From positions 434,001 to 498,000 of the forward strand of contig NZ_QHKY01000003.1 of NCBI RefSeq assembly GCF_003194605.1: a stretch of 64,000 nucleotides of DNA. The letters are read 5' to 3'. A program made the position numbers and the translations under genes. The notes under the pieces are model-generated. The model saw only the letters and a list, made by a program, of their open reading frames with translations. It had not been told where the DNA came from and ran no database searches. Shown in pieces: positions 8,868 to 17,432 of this stretch. Source of the stretch: Nocardioides gilvus. GTDB lineage: Bacteria > Actinomycetota > Actinomycetes > Propionibacteriales > Nocardioidaceae. Each line of letters opens with the position of its first letter. Positions within the stretch are counted from its first letter, which is position 1.

Positions 8868-9049
8868 ACGTCATCACGAGCGGTCGCCCCAACGACCAGT
8901 GACGATGACGTCCCGCGGACGAAGCGCGCAACGTCATCACGAACGGTCGCCCCAACGACTGGGGACGATGACGTCCCGCGGACGAAGCGCGCAACGTCAT
9001 CACGAACGGTTGCCCCAACGACTGGGGACGATGACGTCCCGCGGACGAG
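8868..9049. repeat. 63-bp tandem repeat, 2.9 copies, each a long imperfect hairpin
   Basis: Units begin at 8868, 8931 and 8994 with ACGTCATCAC. Each unit carries complementary arms ACGTCATC and GATGACGT about 30 nt apart, with CGGTCGCCCCAACGAC between. Units 2 and 3 are nearly identical and unit 1 differs at a few bases. The array fills the space between the convergent mutY and clpC genes. There are no CRISPR-type spacers: the units are contiguous. Confidence 0.9.
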
Positions 9050-9080
9050 GGGGATGGACGTGCTCGGCGCCAAATGCGAA

Positions 9081-9112
9081 CCGGCCCGACTGCCGTGAGG
9101 CAGTCGGGCCGG
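9081..9112. terminator. Bidirectional intrinsic terminator-like hairpin between mutY and clpC
   Basis: Perfect 14-bp arms CCGGCCCGACTGCC and GGCAGTCGGGCCGG enclose a GTGA loop, 18 bp downstream of the clpC stop. There is no long T tract, which is common for high-GC actinobacterial terminators. Confidence 0.75.
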
Positions 9113-9130
9113 ATCGGTGAGCAGTCAGCC

Positions 9131-11704
9131 TCAGTCGTCGGCGTGCGGTACGTCGATCGGACCGGCGGAGTCGTCCGGACCCTCGATCGGCGCTGCGTCG
9201 ACGTCCACCGTCTCGAGCGGCGGCATGTCCGGGACGGCCGAGATCTTCTGGCCCTTGAACGTGAACGTCGCCTCGGGACCGGTGCCCTCGACATCGACCA
9301 GGATGATCTGGCCCGGGCCGACCTCGCCGTACAGCATCTTCTCGGCGAGCACGTCCTCGATCTCGCGCTGGATCGTGCGTCGCAGCGGACGCGCACCCAG
9401 CACCGGGTCGTAACCCCGCTCGGCGAGGAGGTCCTTGGCCGCCTGCGTGACCTCGACGGTCATGTCACGATCGCGCAGACGCAGGTCGACGGAGGTGATC
9501 ATGTTGTCGACCATCGCGACGATCTGTTCCTTGGTCAACGGCGGGAACACGATGATCTCGTCGACACGGTTGAGGAACTCGGGACGGAAGTGCTGCTTGA
9601 GCTCCTCCTTCACCTTGCCCTTCATCTTGTCGTACGCGTTCTGCGTGTCACCCACGTTGCCGAAGCCCAGGCTCAGGCCCTTGCTGATGTCGCGCGAACC
9701 GAGGTTCGTGGTCATGATGATGACGGTGTTCTTGAAGTCGACCACCCGACCCTGGGAGTCGGTCAGGCGACCTTCCTCGAGGATCTGCAACAACGAGTTG
9801 AAGATGTCCGGGTGGGCCTTTTCGACCTCGTCGAAGAGCACGACGGAGAACGGCTTGCGGCGCACCTTCTCGGTGAGCTGGCCACCCTCTTCGTAGCCCA
9901 CGTAGCCGGGAGGCGAACCGAAGAGACGAGAAACGGTGTGCTTCTCGGCGAATTCACTCATGTCGAGCTGGATGAGGGAATCCTCGTCACCGAACAGGAA
10001 CTCGGCGAGCGTCTTGGACAGCCACGTCTTACCGACACCGGACGGACCGGCGAAGATGAAGGAACCACCGGGACGCTTCGGGTCCTTCAGGCCGGCACGC
10101 GTGCGACGGATCGCCCGCGAGATGGCCTTGACGGCCTCGTCCTGACCGATGACGCGCTTGTGGAGCTCGTCCTCCATCTTGAGCAGACGGGTGGACTCCT
10201 CCTCCGAGAGCTTGACGATCGGGATGCCGGTCGCCACGGCGAGCACCTCGGCGATGATCTCCTCGTCGACCTCGGCGATCTCGTCCAGGTCAGCCGAACG
10301 CCACTGCTTCTCGCGGTCGGACTTGGCAGCGATGAGCTGCTTCTCCTCGTCGCGAAGACGGGCTGCGGCCTCGAAGTCCTGGCCGTCGATCGCGGCCTCC
10401 TTGCGCTGCCGCACGTCGGCAATCTTGTCGTCGTACTCGCGCAGGTCGGCAGGCGCGGTCATCCGACGGATCCGCAGGCGGGCGCCGGCCTCGTCGATGA
10501 GGTCGATCGCCTTGTCCGGGAGGAACCGGTCGGAGATGTAACGGTCGGCCAGGGTCGCCGCCGAGACCAGGGCCTCGTCGGTGATCGTGACGCGGTGGTG
10601 GGCCTCGTACCGGTCGCGCAGCCCCTTGAGCATCTCGATGGTGTGCGCGATCGACGGCTCAGCGACCTGGATCGGCTGGAAGCGGCGCTCGAGAGCGGCG
10701 TCCTTCTCCAGGTGCTTGCGGTACTCGTCGAGGGTGGTGGCACCGATCGTCTGGAGCTCACCGCGGGCCAGCATCGGCTTGAGGATGCTGGCGGCGTCGA
10801 TCGCGCCCTCGGCAGCGCCCGCGCCGACGAGGGTGTGGATCTCGTCGATGAAGAGCACGATGTCGCCGCGGGTCTTGATCTCCTTCAGCACCTTCTTCAG
10901 GCGCTCCTCGAAGTCACCGCGGTAGCGGCTGCCGGCGACAAGGGCGCCGAGGTCGAGGGTGTAGATCTGCTTGTCGCGCAGGGTGTCGGGGACGTTGCCG
11001 CGGACGATGTCCTGGGCCAGCCCCTCCACCACGGTCGTCTTGCCGACGCCGGGCTCCCCGATCAGGACCGGGTTGTTCTTGGTGCGACGCGAGAGGATCT
11101 GCATGACCCGCTCGATCTCCTGGTCGCGACCGATGACCGGGTCGAGCTTGCCCTCGCGAGCAGCCTGGGTCAGGTTGCGCCCGAACTGGTCGAGGACCAG
11201 CGAGGAGGACGGCGTCTCGGCCCCGGGCTGGTTGGCGCCGGTGGCGGCTCCTGCGGTCTCCTTGCCCTGGAAGCCGGAGAGCAGCTGGATCACCTGCTGG
11301 CGCACGCGGTTGAGGTCGGCGCCGAGCTTCTGCAGGACCTGGGCGGCCACGCCCTCACCCTCCCGGATCAGCCCGAGCAGGATGTGCTCCGTGCCGATGT
11401 AGGAGTGGCCGAGCTGAAGGGCCTCGCGCAGGGAGAGCTCCAGCACCTTCTTGGCGCGCGGGGTGAAGGGGATGTGGCCGGAGGGCGCCTGCTGGCCCTG
11501 GCCGATGATCTCCTCGACCTGGGCACGGACGGCCTCCAGGGAGATGTCGAGCGACTCCAACGCCTTCGCCGCGACTCCCTCACCCTCGTGGATCAGGCCC
11601 AGGAGAATGTGCTCCGTGCCGATGTAGTTGTGCGAGAGCATGCGGGCCTCTTCCTGGGCCAGCACCACCACTCGTCGGGCTCGGTCGGTGAACCTCTCGA
11701 ACAT
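9131..11704 (-). CDS. clpC: ATP-dependent Clp protease ATP-binding subunit ClpC
   Basis: An 857-residue AAA+ unfoldase that feeds substrates to ClpP. The order is two Clp_N repeats (residues about 1-145), AAA-1 with Walker A GEPGVGKT, a UVR/coiled-coil M-region ([28 protein letters not shown]), AAA-2 with GPSGVGKT, and a ClpB_D2-small C-terminal domain. The acidic tail ends HADD. ATG 11704 has GAGGAG 5 nt upstream. The upstream GTG at 11710 overlaps that ribosome-binding site and is rejected. This is the ClpC1-type protein, essential in mycobacteria. Confidence 0.97.
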   Translation of the reverse strand: MFERFTDRARRVVVLAQEEARMLSHNYIGTEHILLGLIHEGEGVAAKALESLDISLEAVRAQVEEIIGQGQQAPSGHIPFTPRAKKVLELSLREALQLGHSYIGTEHILLGLIREGEGVAAQVLQKLGADLNRVRQQVIQLLSGFQGKETAGAATGANQPGAETPSSSLVLDQFGRNLTQAAREGKLDPVIGRDQEIERVMQILSRRTKNNPVLIGEPGVGKTTVVEGLAQDIVRGNVPDTLRDKQIYTLDLGALVAGSRYRGDFEERLKKVLKEIKTRGDIVLFIDEIHTLVGAGAAEGAIDAASILKPMLARGELQTIGATTLDEYRKHLEKDAALERRFQPIQVAEPSIAHTIEMLKGLRDRYEAHHRVTITDEALVSAATLADRYISDRFLPDKAIDLIDEAGARLRIRRMTAPADLREYDDKIADVRQRKEAAIDGQDFEAAARLRDEEKQLIAAKSDREKQWRSADLDEIAEVDEEIIAEVLAVATGIPIVKLSEEESTRLLKMEDELHKRVIGQDEAVKAISRAIRRTRAGLKDPKRPGGSFIFAGPSGVGKTWLSKTLAEFLFGDEDSLIQLDMSEFAEKHTVSRLFGSPPGYVGYEEGGQLTEKVRRKPFSVVLFDEVEKAHPDIFNSLLQILEEGRLTDSQGRVVDFKNTVIIMTTNLGSRDISKGLSLGFGNVGDTQNAYDKMKGKVKEELKQHFRPEFLNRVDEIIVFPPLTKEQIVAMVDNMITSVDLRLRDRDMTVEVTQAAKDLLAERGYDPVLGARPLRRTIQREIEDVLAEKMLYGEVGPGQIILVDVEGTGPEATFTFKGQKISAVPDMPPLETVDVDAAPIEGPDDSAGPIDVPHADD

Positions 11705-11849
11705 CTGCACTCCTCACGTCTTCGGATCCCCCGCATGCGCTGCGCACGCAGCTGTGGGGACACTGGGCTCAACGCCCGAGACCAGCCTACGTGTTCCCAC
11801 CCACAAGCCCAGTGGATGCGCTGACAGCGAACACGCGCCCGATACGCAC

Positions 11850-11891
11850 GACACCCCCGGCAGCCCCAAGATGTGGGGCGCCGAGGGTGTC
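11850..11891 (-). terminator. Hairpin downstream of lsr2
   Basis: Nested arms GACACCC/GGGTGTC, CGGC/GCCG and GCCCCA/TGGGGC form one long stem 14 bp past the lsr2 stop, before the clpC leader. It probably ends lsr2 transcription. Confidence 0.65.
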
Positions 11892-11904
11892 GAGGGTGCG
11901 TACG

Positions 11905-12237
11905 TCAGTTGGCTGCCTGGTAGGCCTCGATGACCGAGGCCGGCACGCGACCCCGCTCGGAGACCTGGTGGCCGTTGTCCCGGGCCCACTCGCGTACGGC
12001 CTTGGTGTCGACGCCGCTGCCGCCCGAGGACGTCTTGCGGGCACCACCGGTGCGCTTGCCCCCGGTCACCTTGCGGGCGTGGCCGACATATCCGGCGAGT
12101 GCCTCGCGCAGGGCTGCGGCGTTGCTGTCGTTCAGGTCGATCTCGTAGGTCGAACCGTCGAGTCCGAAAGTCACGGTCTCCGTGGCGTCCGAACCGTCCA
12201 GGTCGTCGATGAGAATGATGCTTACCTTCTGCGCCAT
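11905..12237 (-). CDS. lsr2: Lsr2 nucleoid-associated xenogeneic silencer
   Basis: A 110-residue H-NS-like protein that binds AT-rich DNA minor grooves and bridges it, silencing foreign genes. The N-terminal acidic dimerisation region ([22 protein letters not shown]) and the C-terminal DNA-binding domain are intact. That domain has the AT-hook-like RGR core ([15 protein letters not shown]) and the usual VREWARDNG helix. The start is ATG 12237 with AGAGGTC upstream; an in-frame extension to 12270 lacks conservation. In mycobacteria lysS lies directly upstream; here it does not. Confidence 0.95.
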   Translation of the reverse strand: MAQKVSIILIDDLDGSDATETVTFGLDGSTYEIDLNDSNAAALREALAGYVGHARKVTGGKRTGGARKTSSGGSGVDTKAVREWARDNGHQVSERGRVPASVIEAYQAAN

Positions 12238-12302
12238 GAATTGACCTCTGGTGTCGGGGGAATTGAACAACGACCCGACATTACGTGATCAACACCCGAA
12301 AA

Positions 12303-12332
12303 GTGAAGGGGGGGCAATTGTTCCCCCTTCAC
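12303..12332 (-). terminator. Hairpin between the coaX operon and lsr2
   Basis: 10-bp perfect arms GTGAAGGGGG and CCCCCTTCAC around a GGCAATTGTT loop. A second small hairpin (CTGAAC/GTTCAG, 12340-12356) lies beside it. The AT-richer surroundings between them and lsr2 look like the lsr2 promoter region. The likely role is ending coaX transcription; a regulatory role for lsr2 is possible. Confidence 0.6.
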
Positions 12333-12392
12333 CTCACCCCTGAACGAATTGTTCAGGAGCCGCTTTCATGGCGACCCGAGAGAATTCAGGCA

Positions 12393-12611
12393 TCACCTTC
12401 GGACGACGACCTGCAATTCAATCGTGCCTCCGGAATTCACGAATGCAGTCGATGTGTGGCGCACCTTCACGACGTGGACTCCGGGCTTGATCCCTCGCGC
12501 CTTCAGCCGCATTCGTCCGTCCTTGTCGACCTTGATCGTCTTCAGCACACGTTTGGCGACGATGGCCTTGACACTCCCCGGCGGAGCGTTGCCCTGCGCG
12601 CTCGCGCCATC
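12393..12611 (-). pseudogene. Headless C-terminal fragment of a secreted Ig-like protein
   Basis: Immediately after the coaX stop (12612-12614), and in the same frame, 72 codons read as clearly protein-like sequence. It contains GNAPPGSVKAIVAKRVLK, KVDKDGRMRLKARGI and VHVVKVRHTSTAFVNSGG, and ends LQVVVRR. Lys/Arg-rich beta strands of this kind are typical of the C-terminal Ig-like domain of actinobacterial exported proteins. No start codon, ribosome-binding site or signal peptide precedes it, so it cannot be a whole gene. I read it as a remnant left by a rearrangement between coaX and lsr2. Confidence 0.6.
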
Positions 12612-13391
12612 TCACATGCAGTTGCGCTCGAAGACGAAGCGCAGGCCCTGCAACGTCAGCCAGGGCTCGTGGTCGGTGAAGCACTCGACCTCCTCGAGCA
12701 GCAGTGGCGCCAGGTGGCCGGTGGCGATGACGCGTACGTCGTCGGGGTCGACGCCGAGCTCGGAGATCATCCGGGCGACCAGGCCGTCGACCTGGGATGC
12801 CATGCCGAAGACCATGCCCGACTGGAGCGCCTCGACGGTGTTCTTGGCGATCACGCTCCGCGGCCGGAGCAGTTCGACCTTGCGCAGCTGCGCCCCGCGT
12901 CGGCCCAGCGCCTCCAACGAGATCTCGATGCCGGGGGCGATCGCGCCGCCGACGTACTGGCCGGCCGGGTTCACGACGTCGTAGGTGATGGCGGTGCCGA
13001 AGTCGACGACGATCGCCGGGCCGCCGAAGATCCGCAGCGCCGCCAGCGAGTTGACGATCCGGTCCGCTCCCACCTCGCGCGGGTTGTCGGTCAGCACGGG
13101 CACACCGGTGCGTACGCCCGGCTCGACGATGACCGAGGTGACCTCACCGAAGTGGGTGGTGAGCATCTCGCGCCACTCCGCCAACACCGACGGCACCGTC
13201 GAGCAGACCGCGACGCCGGTGATCGCGTCGTCCACGTCGGCCTCCCTCAACAGCCCTCGCACCAGCACCGACCACTCGTCGGCGGTGCGCCGCTCGTCGG
13301 TCGCGACCCGCCAGTGGGCCACCACCTCCTCGCCGCAGAAGAGCCCGAGGGTGGTGTGCGAGTTGCCGATGTCGGCCGCGAGCAGCGTCAC
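12612..13391 (-). CDS. coaX: Type III pantothenate kinase
   Basis: A 259-residue enzyme that catalyses ATP-dependent phosphorylation of pantothenate, the first committed CoA step. The N-terminal phosphate loop DIGNSHTTLG is at 7-16, followed by GADRIVN and the third motif VVDFGTAITYDVV. The last residues (FERNCM) directly abut an orphan coding fragment in the same frame, so the natural C-terminus may have been altered by a few residues. GTG 13391 lies 3 bp after the nadC stop. This is the final intact gene of the DUF2520-panC-panD-nadB-nadC-coaX operon. Confidence 0.94.
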   Translation of the reverse strand: MTLLAADIGNSHTTLGLFCGEEVVAHWRVATDERRTADEWSVLVRGLLREADVDDAITGVAVCSTVPSVLAEWREMLTTHFGEVTSVIVEPGVRTGVPVLTDNPREVGADRIVNSLAALRIFGGPAIVVDFGTAITYDVVNPAGQYVGGAIAPGIEISLEALGRRGAQLRKVELLRPRSVIAKNTVEALQSGMVFGMASQVDGLVARMISELGVDPDDVRVIATGHLAPLLLEEVECFTDHEPWLTLQGLRFVFERNCM

Positions 13392-13394
13392 GGC

Positions 13395-14327
13395 TCAGTC
13401 CTCGTCCAGGTCCAGGCCGAGGTCGAAGACCGTGACCGAGTGGGTCAGGGCACCCACCGAGATGAAGTCGACACCGGTCAGCGCGACCTCACGAGCCCGG
13501 TCCAGCGTCAGTCCGCCGGAGGCCTCCAGCACGGCGCGGCCGTCGGTGATGCGTACGGCCTCGGTCATGTCGTCGGTCGACATGTTGTCGAGCAGGATCC
13601 GTTCGCCGTCGGCCGCGAGGACCGCCCGCAACTCGTCCAGATTCTGCACCTCGACCTCGACGGGAAGCCCGGGGAAGGTCGAGCGGATCGCCTCCAGGGC
13701 CGGCACCACCCCGCCCGCGGCGACGGCGTGGTTGTCCTTGACCATCGCCATGTCGGCCAGACCGAAGCGGTGGTTGACCCCGCCGCCGCAGCGCACGGCG
13801 TACTTCTGCAGCGCCCGCCACCCGGGCAACGTCTTGCGGGTGTCGAGGACCCGCGCGCGGGTGCCCTCGAGCGCGGCGACCCACTGCGCCGTTGCCGTGG
13901 CGACCCCGGAGAGGTGGGAGGCGAAGTTGAGGGCGGTGCGCTCGGCGGTCAGCAGTCCGCGAGCCGGGCCGGCCACCCGCATCACCACGTCGCCGGCGAC
14001 CACGGGCGTGCCGTCGGCGACCCGGTCGATGATCTCGACGGTGTCACCCATGACGGCGTGGAAGACCAGGGCCGCGACCCCGAGCCCGGCGACGACGCCG
14101 GACTCCCGGGCGCCGAAGACCCCGCTGGCGCGTGCCTCGGCGGCGATCGTCGCGGTGCTGGTGGTGTCGGTCTGACCGGGAGGGATGTCCTCCAGCAGGG
14201 CCAGCGACAGGTGGCGCCACAGGGACTCGACGTCGAGGCCGGCCTCGGTCAACTCGGAGACGAGCCCGGACGGCACCTCGTCGAGACCGATCGCCGGCAG
14301 GGTCGCGTACGTCTGGGTCGGCGTCAC
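13395..14327 (-). CDS. nadC: Nicotinate-nucleotide diphosphorylase (quinolinate phosphoribosyltransferase)
   Basis: A 310-residue enzyme converting quinolinate and PRPP to nicotinate mononucleotide. Characteristic segments are ALLEDIPPGQTDTTS, LNFASHLSGVAT, VLDTRKTLPGWRALQKYAV, GGGVNHRFGLADMAMVKDNH, and the terminal EASGGL...GVDFISVGALTHS phosphate loops. GTG 14327 overlaps the nadB stop in a GTGA, so translation is coupled. No nadA is present in the window. NadC needs quinolinate made by NadB plus NadA, so nadA must lie elsewhere. Confidence 0.95.
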   Translation of the reverse strand: MTPTQTYATLPAIGLDEVPSGLVSELTEAGLDVESLWRHLSLALLEDIPPGQTDTTSTATIAAEARASGVFGARESGVVAGLGVAALVFHAVMGDTVEIIDRVADGTPVVAGDVVMRVAGPARGLLTAERTALNFASHLSGVATATAQWVAALEGTRARVLDTRKTLPGWRALQKYAVRCGGGVNHRFGLADMAMVKDNHAVAAGGVVPALEAIRSTFPGLPVEVEVQNLDELRAVLAADGERILLDNMSTDDMTEAVRITDGRAVLEASGGLTLDRAREVALTGVDFISVGALTHSVTVFDLGLDLDED

Positions 14328-16042
14328 CGGTGGGCCCCCTCGGGCTGGAGGGCTGTCGCGTCGGCCACCTGCGGCACCGACGGGTCGGTCGCGGCCGCGG
14401 CCACGAACTCCCGCACCGGCACCCCGTTGACCAGCCGGATGTCGAAGTGGCCGCCGCCGAAACGTACGTCGTCGCGCTCGGGGTGGTCCTCACGCCAGTG
14501 CGACCCGCGGGTCTCCTCGCGGGCCACGGCCGCCATCGTCAGGGCCGTGCTGACGGCGACCAGGTTGGTGGTCTCCCACGACGCGGTGGCGGCGACCTCG
14601 GTGGTGCGTTCGGCCAGCTCACCGAGGGCCTCCAGGGCCCCCGCCATGCCGTCGGCGGAACGCAGGACGCCGACCTGGTCGGTCATCACGCGTTGCATCT
14701 GGGGACGGGCGGCGGGGTCGACCAGGCCGTCGGGGCGAGTGTCGGGCACCGGGTCGCTCCACCCGCGCAGCTCACCGGGCAGGACGTCGGAGATCCGGCG
14801 CGAGAAGACCAGGCCCTCGAGCAGGGAGTTGGAGGCCAGTCGGTTGGCGCCGTGCACGCCGGAGCACGCCACCTCGCCGGTCGCGTAGAGCCCGGGGACG
14901 CCCGTACGTCCGAAGAGGTCGGTCGCGATGCCACCGGACGCGTAGTGCTGGGCCGGGGAGACCGGGATCAGGTCAACGGTCGGGTCGATGCCGTGGGTGC
15001 GGCAGGTCGCCAGGATGGTGGGGAAACGCTGCTGCCAGAACTCCGCACCGAGGTGACGGGCGTCGAGCCACATGTGGGCCCGTCCGGTCTCCATCATCCG
15101 GCGCGTGATGGCCTTGGCCACCACGTCACGCGGCGCCAGGTCACCCAGCGGGTGGACGCCCTCCATGAGTCGGTTGCCCTCGAAGTCGACCAGGAAGGCA
15201 CCCTCGCCTCGGACCGCCTCGGAGATCAGCGGCTGCTGCCCCATCGACTCGGCCCCGAGGTACATCACCGTCGGGTGGAACTGGACGAACTCGACGTCAC
15301 GCAGGGTCGCCCCGGCGCGCAGCGCCAACGCCATCCCGTCGCCCGTCGAGACGGGCGGGTTGGTCGAGGCGGAGAAGACCTGGCCCAGGCCGCCCGCGGC
15401 GAGAACGACCGCCCGGCAACGGATCGCGCCGACGCCGTCGTGCTGTCCCTCGCCCATCACGTGCAGGGTCACGCCGGCGACGCCCCCGTCGGCGGCAAGC
15501 TGCAGGTCGAGGGCCAGGGCGTGCTGGATGATCTCGATCTCGGGAGCCGCGTGGACCGCCGCGATCAGCGCACGCTGGATCTCCGCGCCCGTGGCGTCAC
15601 CGCCGGCGTGCGCGATCCGGTCGCGGTGGTGGCCACCCTCCCGCGTCAACGACAGCTCACCCTCGTGGTGGTCGAAGTTGGTGCCCAGCGAGATCAGCTC
15701 GTGCACCGCCGCCGGGCCCTCGGTGACCAGGACGCGTACGGCCTCGATGTCACACGCGCCGGCGCCCGCGACCAACGTGTCGATCTCGTGCTCCAGCGGG
15801 GTGTCCCCGGGGCCGAGTGCCGCTGCGATACCGCCCTGGGCCCACTGGGTCGACCCGGCCGCCAGAACGTCCTTGGTGATCAGCAGCACCTTGTCGACGC
15901 CCTGGCGCAGGCGCAGGGCCGCGGTGAGACCCGCGATGCCGGAACCGATCACGACCACGTCTGCCTGACTGGTCCAGCCGGGCTCGGTGGCCCGGAGCCG
16001 TCCCGCCAGGACGGGGACGTACGGCGCCTCGGCGGTCGTCAT
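14324..16042 (-). CDS. nadB: L-aspartate oxidase
   Basis: A 572-residue flavoenzyme oxidising L-aspartate to iminoaspartate for NAD synthesis. The FAD-binding GSGIAGL is at 33-39. Other family segments are STQWAQGGIAAAL, a flavoprotein active-site stretch REGGHHRDRIAHAGGDATG, the HPTVMY region, RGEGAFLVD, and a C-terminal helical domain with SRGSHWREDHPERDD-like residues. The start ATG 16042 shares one base with the panD stop (TGATG). The length is slightly above the E. coli enzyme, as usual in actinobacteria. Confidence 0.95.
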   Translation of the reverse strand: MTTAEAPYVPVLAGRLRATEPGWTSQADVVVIGSGIAGLTAALRLRQGVDKVLLITKDVLAAGSTQWAQGGIAAALGPGDTPLEHEIDTLVAGAGACDIEAVRVLVTEGPAAVHELISLGTNFDHHEGELSLTREGGHHRDRIAHAGGDATGAEIQRALIAAVHAAPEIEIIQHALALDLQLAADGGVAGVTLHVMGEGQHDGVGAIRCRAVVLAAGGLGQVFSASTNPPVSTGDGMALALRAGATLRDVEFVQFHPTVMYLGAESMGQQPLISEAVRGEGAFLVDFEGNRLMEGVHPLGDLAPRDVVAKAITRRMMETGRAHMWLDARHLGAEFWQQRFPTILATCRTHGIDPTVDLIPVSPAQHYASGGIATDLFGRTGVPGLYATGEVACSGVHGANRLASNSLLEGLVFSRRISDVLPGELRGWSDPVPDTRPDGLVDPAARPQMQRVMTDQVGVLRSADGMAGALEALGELAERTTEVAATASWETTNLVAVSTALTMAAVAREETRGSHWREDHPERDDVRFGGGHFDIRLVNGVPVREFVAAAATDPSVPQVADATALQPEGAHR

Positions 16043-16458
16043 CAGTTGGAGACGAGGTCGCCGCGCACGAGGTCCTCGGCACCGAAGGTGTCGGCGGGGT
16101 CGGCGCTGGTGCCCATGATCTTGTTGTCGGCGTCGACGAAGACGACCCTGGGCTCGAAGGCCTTCGCCTCGGCGCTCTCCATCTGGCCGTAGGCGATCAG
16201 GATGACCAGGTCGCCGGGGTGCACCAGGCGGGCGGCGGCGCCGTTGATCCCGATGATGCCGGAGCCCCGCTCCCCCGCGATCGTGTACGTCTCCAGGCGC
16301 GCGCCGTTGTCGATGTCGACGATGTGCACCAGCTCACCGGGCAGGATGTCGGAGGCCTCGAGGAGGTCCTCGTCGACAGTCACCGACCCCACGTAGTGCA
16401 GATCGGCCTGGGTCACGGTGGCGCGGTGGATCTTGGACTTCATCATGGTGCGCAGCAT
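16042..16458 (-). CDS. panD: Aspartate 1-decarboxylase proenzyme
   Basis: A 138-residue pyruvoyl enzyme making beta-alanine for pantothenate. The self-cleavage site Gly24-Ser25 (HYVGSVTVD), Lys9 and the conserved [13 protein letters not shown] start are all present. ATG 16458 overlaps the panC stop by one base (TGATG). An internal MMKSKIHR start would shorten it by four residues; the overlap favours the first. It sits between panC and nadB, linking aspartate use for beta-alanine and for NAD. Confidence 0.96.
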   Translation of the reverse strand: MLRTMMKSKIHRATVTQADLHYVGSVTVDEDLLEASDILPGELVHIVDIDNGARLETYTIAGERGSGIIGINGAAARLVHPGDLVILIAYGQMESAEAKAFEPRVVFVDADNKIMGTSADPADTFGAEDLVRGDLVSN

Positions 16459-17432
16459 CAGCTGTCTCCTTCGGTTGCTGCAGGGGTGGCGGCACGAGCG
16501 GCGGGGCGCGTGGCACCCAGGATCAGGGGCATGTTGTCGATCAGGCGGGTGTCGCCCAGGCGGGCGGCGATCAGCAGGCGGACCTCGGTCTCCTCGTGGA
16601 GCTCCTCGGGCACGGGAGAGAGGTCGGGCAGACGGAACTCCAGGTAGTCGAGGTCGACACCGTGGGCCTGACGCAGCTCGGCACGGGCCGACTCCAACGC
16701 CACGTCCATCCCCCACCGCGCCGACCCGTCGGCTGCCCGGAGGGTCTGCGACAGCATCGTGGCGCGCCGTCGCAGCTCGGGCGAGAGGTTGCGGTTGCGG
16801 CTGCTCATCGCGATGCCGTCGGGCTCGCGCACCGTCTCCGCGCCGACGACCTCGACCCCGGTGCAGAGATTCTCGGCCATCTGACGCACCAGCACGAGCT
16901 GCTGGTAGTCCTTCTCACCGAAGACCGCCACGTCGGGACGTACGAGACCGAAGAGCTTGGCGACCACGGTGAGCACGCCGCGGAAGTGGGTCGGGCGTAC
17001 GGCTCCCTCGAGCTCGGTGGCCAGCGGACCGGGATCGACGGTGATCGCCTCGTCGGTCTCACCGGCACGGACCCCGCCCGGGTAGACCTCGTCGGCGTCA
17101 GGGGCGAAGACGATGTCGACACCCTGGCTGGCCGCGACCTCGAGATCCGCGTCGAGGGTCCGCGGGTAGCGGTCCAGGTCTTCGCCCGGCGCGAACTGCA
17201 GCGGATTGACGAAGATCGAGATGACGACCTGGCCGTCGTCCCCGACCTGGCGTCGGGCCTCGGCCATCAGGCTGGCGTGGCCTTCGTGGAGTGCGCCCAT
17301 GGTGGGGACGTAGCCGACGCGGGCGCCGGCGGCCCGGGCACCGGCGAGGAGCTCGGCGAGCTCGACGCGGTTGCGGGCGAGCACCGGGGTCCGGGCCGTC
17401 GTCCCGACGCGGTCCTGGGTCTGGATGCTCAT
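16458..17432 (-). CDS. panC: Pantothenate synthetase (pantoate-beta-alanine ligase)
   Basis: A 324-residue ligase joining pantoate and beta-alanine with ATP. Signature motifs: [14 protein letters not shown] with the HxGH nucleotide site at His49-His52, [27 protein letters not shown], and the KMSKS-like [11 protein letters not shown]. The Ala/Pro-rich tail after about residue 305 is not conserved. ATG 17432 overlaps the upstream DUF2520 gene stop in an ATGA. No panB or panE lies in the window. Confidence 0.96.
   Translation of the reverse strand: MSIQTQDRVGTTARTPVLARNRVELAELLAGARAAGARVGYVPTMGALHEGHASLMAEARRQVGDDGQVVISIFVNPLQFAPGEDLDRYPRTLDADLEVAASQGVDIVFAPDADEVYPGGVRAGETDEAITVDPGPLATELEGAVRPTHFRGVLTVVAKLFGLVRPDVAVFGEKDYQQLVLVRQMAENLCTGVEVVGAETVREPDGIAMSSRNRNLSPELRRRATMLSQTLRAADGSARWGMDVALESARAELRQAHGVDLDYLEFRLPDLSPVPEELHEETEVRLLIAARLGDTRLIDNMPLILGATRPAARAATPAATEGDS

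Noticed and set aside
8868..9049. CRISPR array
   Set aside because: The 63-bp units are contiguous with no unique spacers and no cas genes occur in the window.
9074..11824. Plus-strand open frame of 916 codons opposite clpC
   Set aside because: Low-complexity translation rich in Leu/Asp/Gly/Arg with no family motif. It is the antisense of a perfectly conserved clpC, a typical high-GC shadow.
12418..12684. Minus-strand 88-codon frame overlapping the coaX end
   Set aside because: Its translation is Arg/Ala/Gly-rich noise. The protein-like reading of this stretch is in a different frame (12393-12611).
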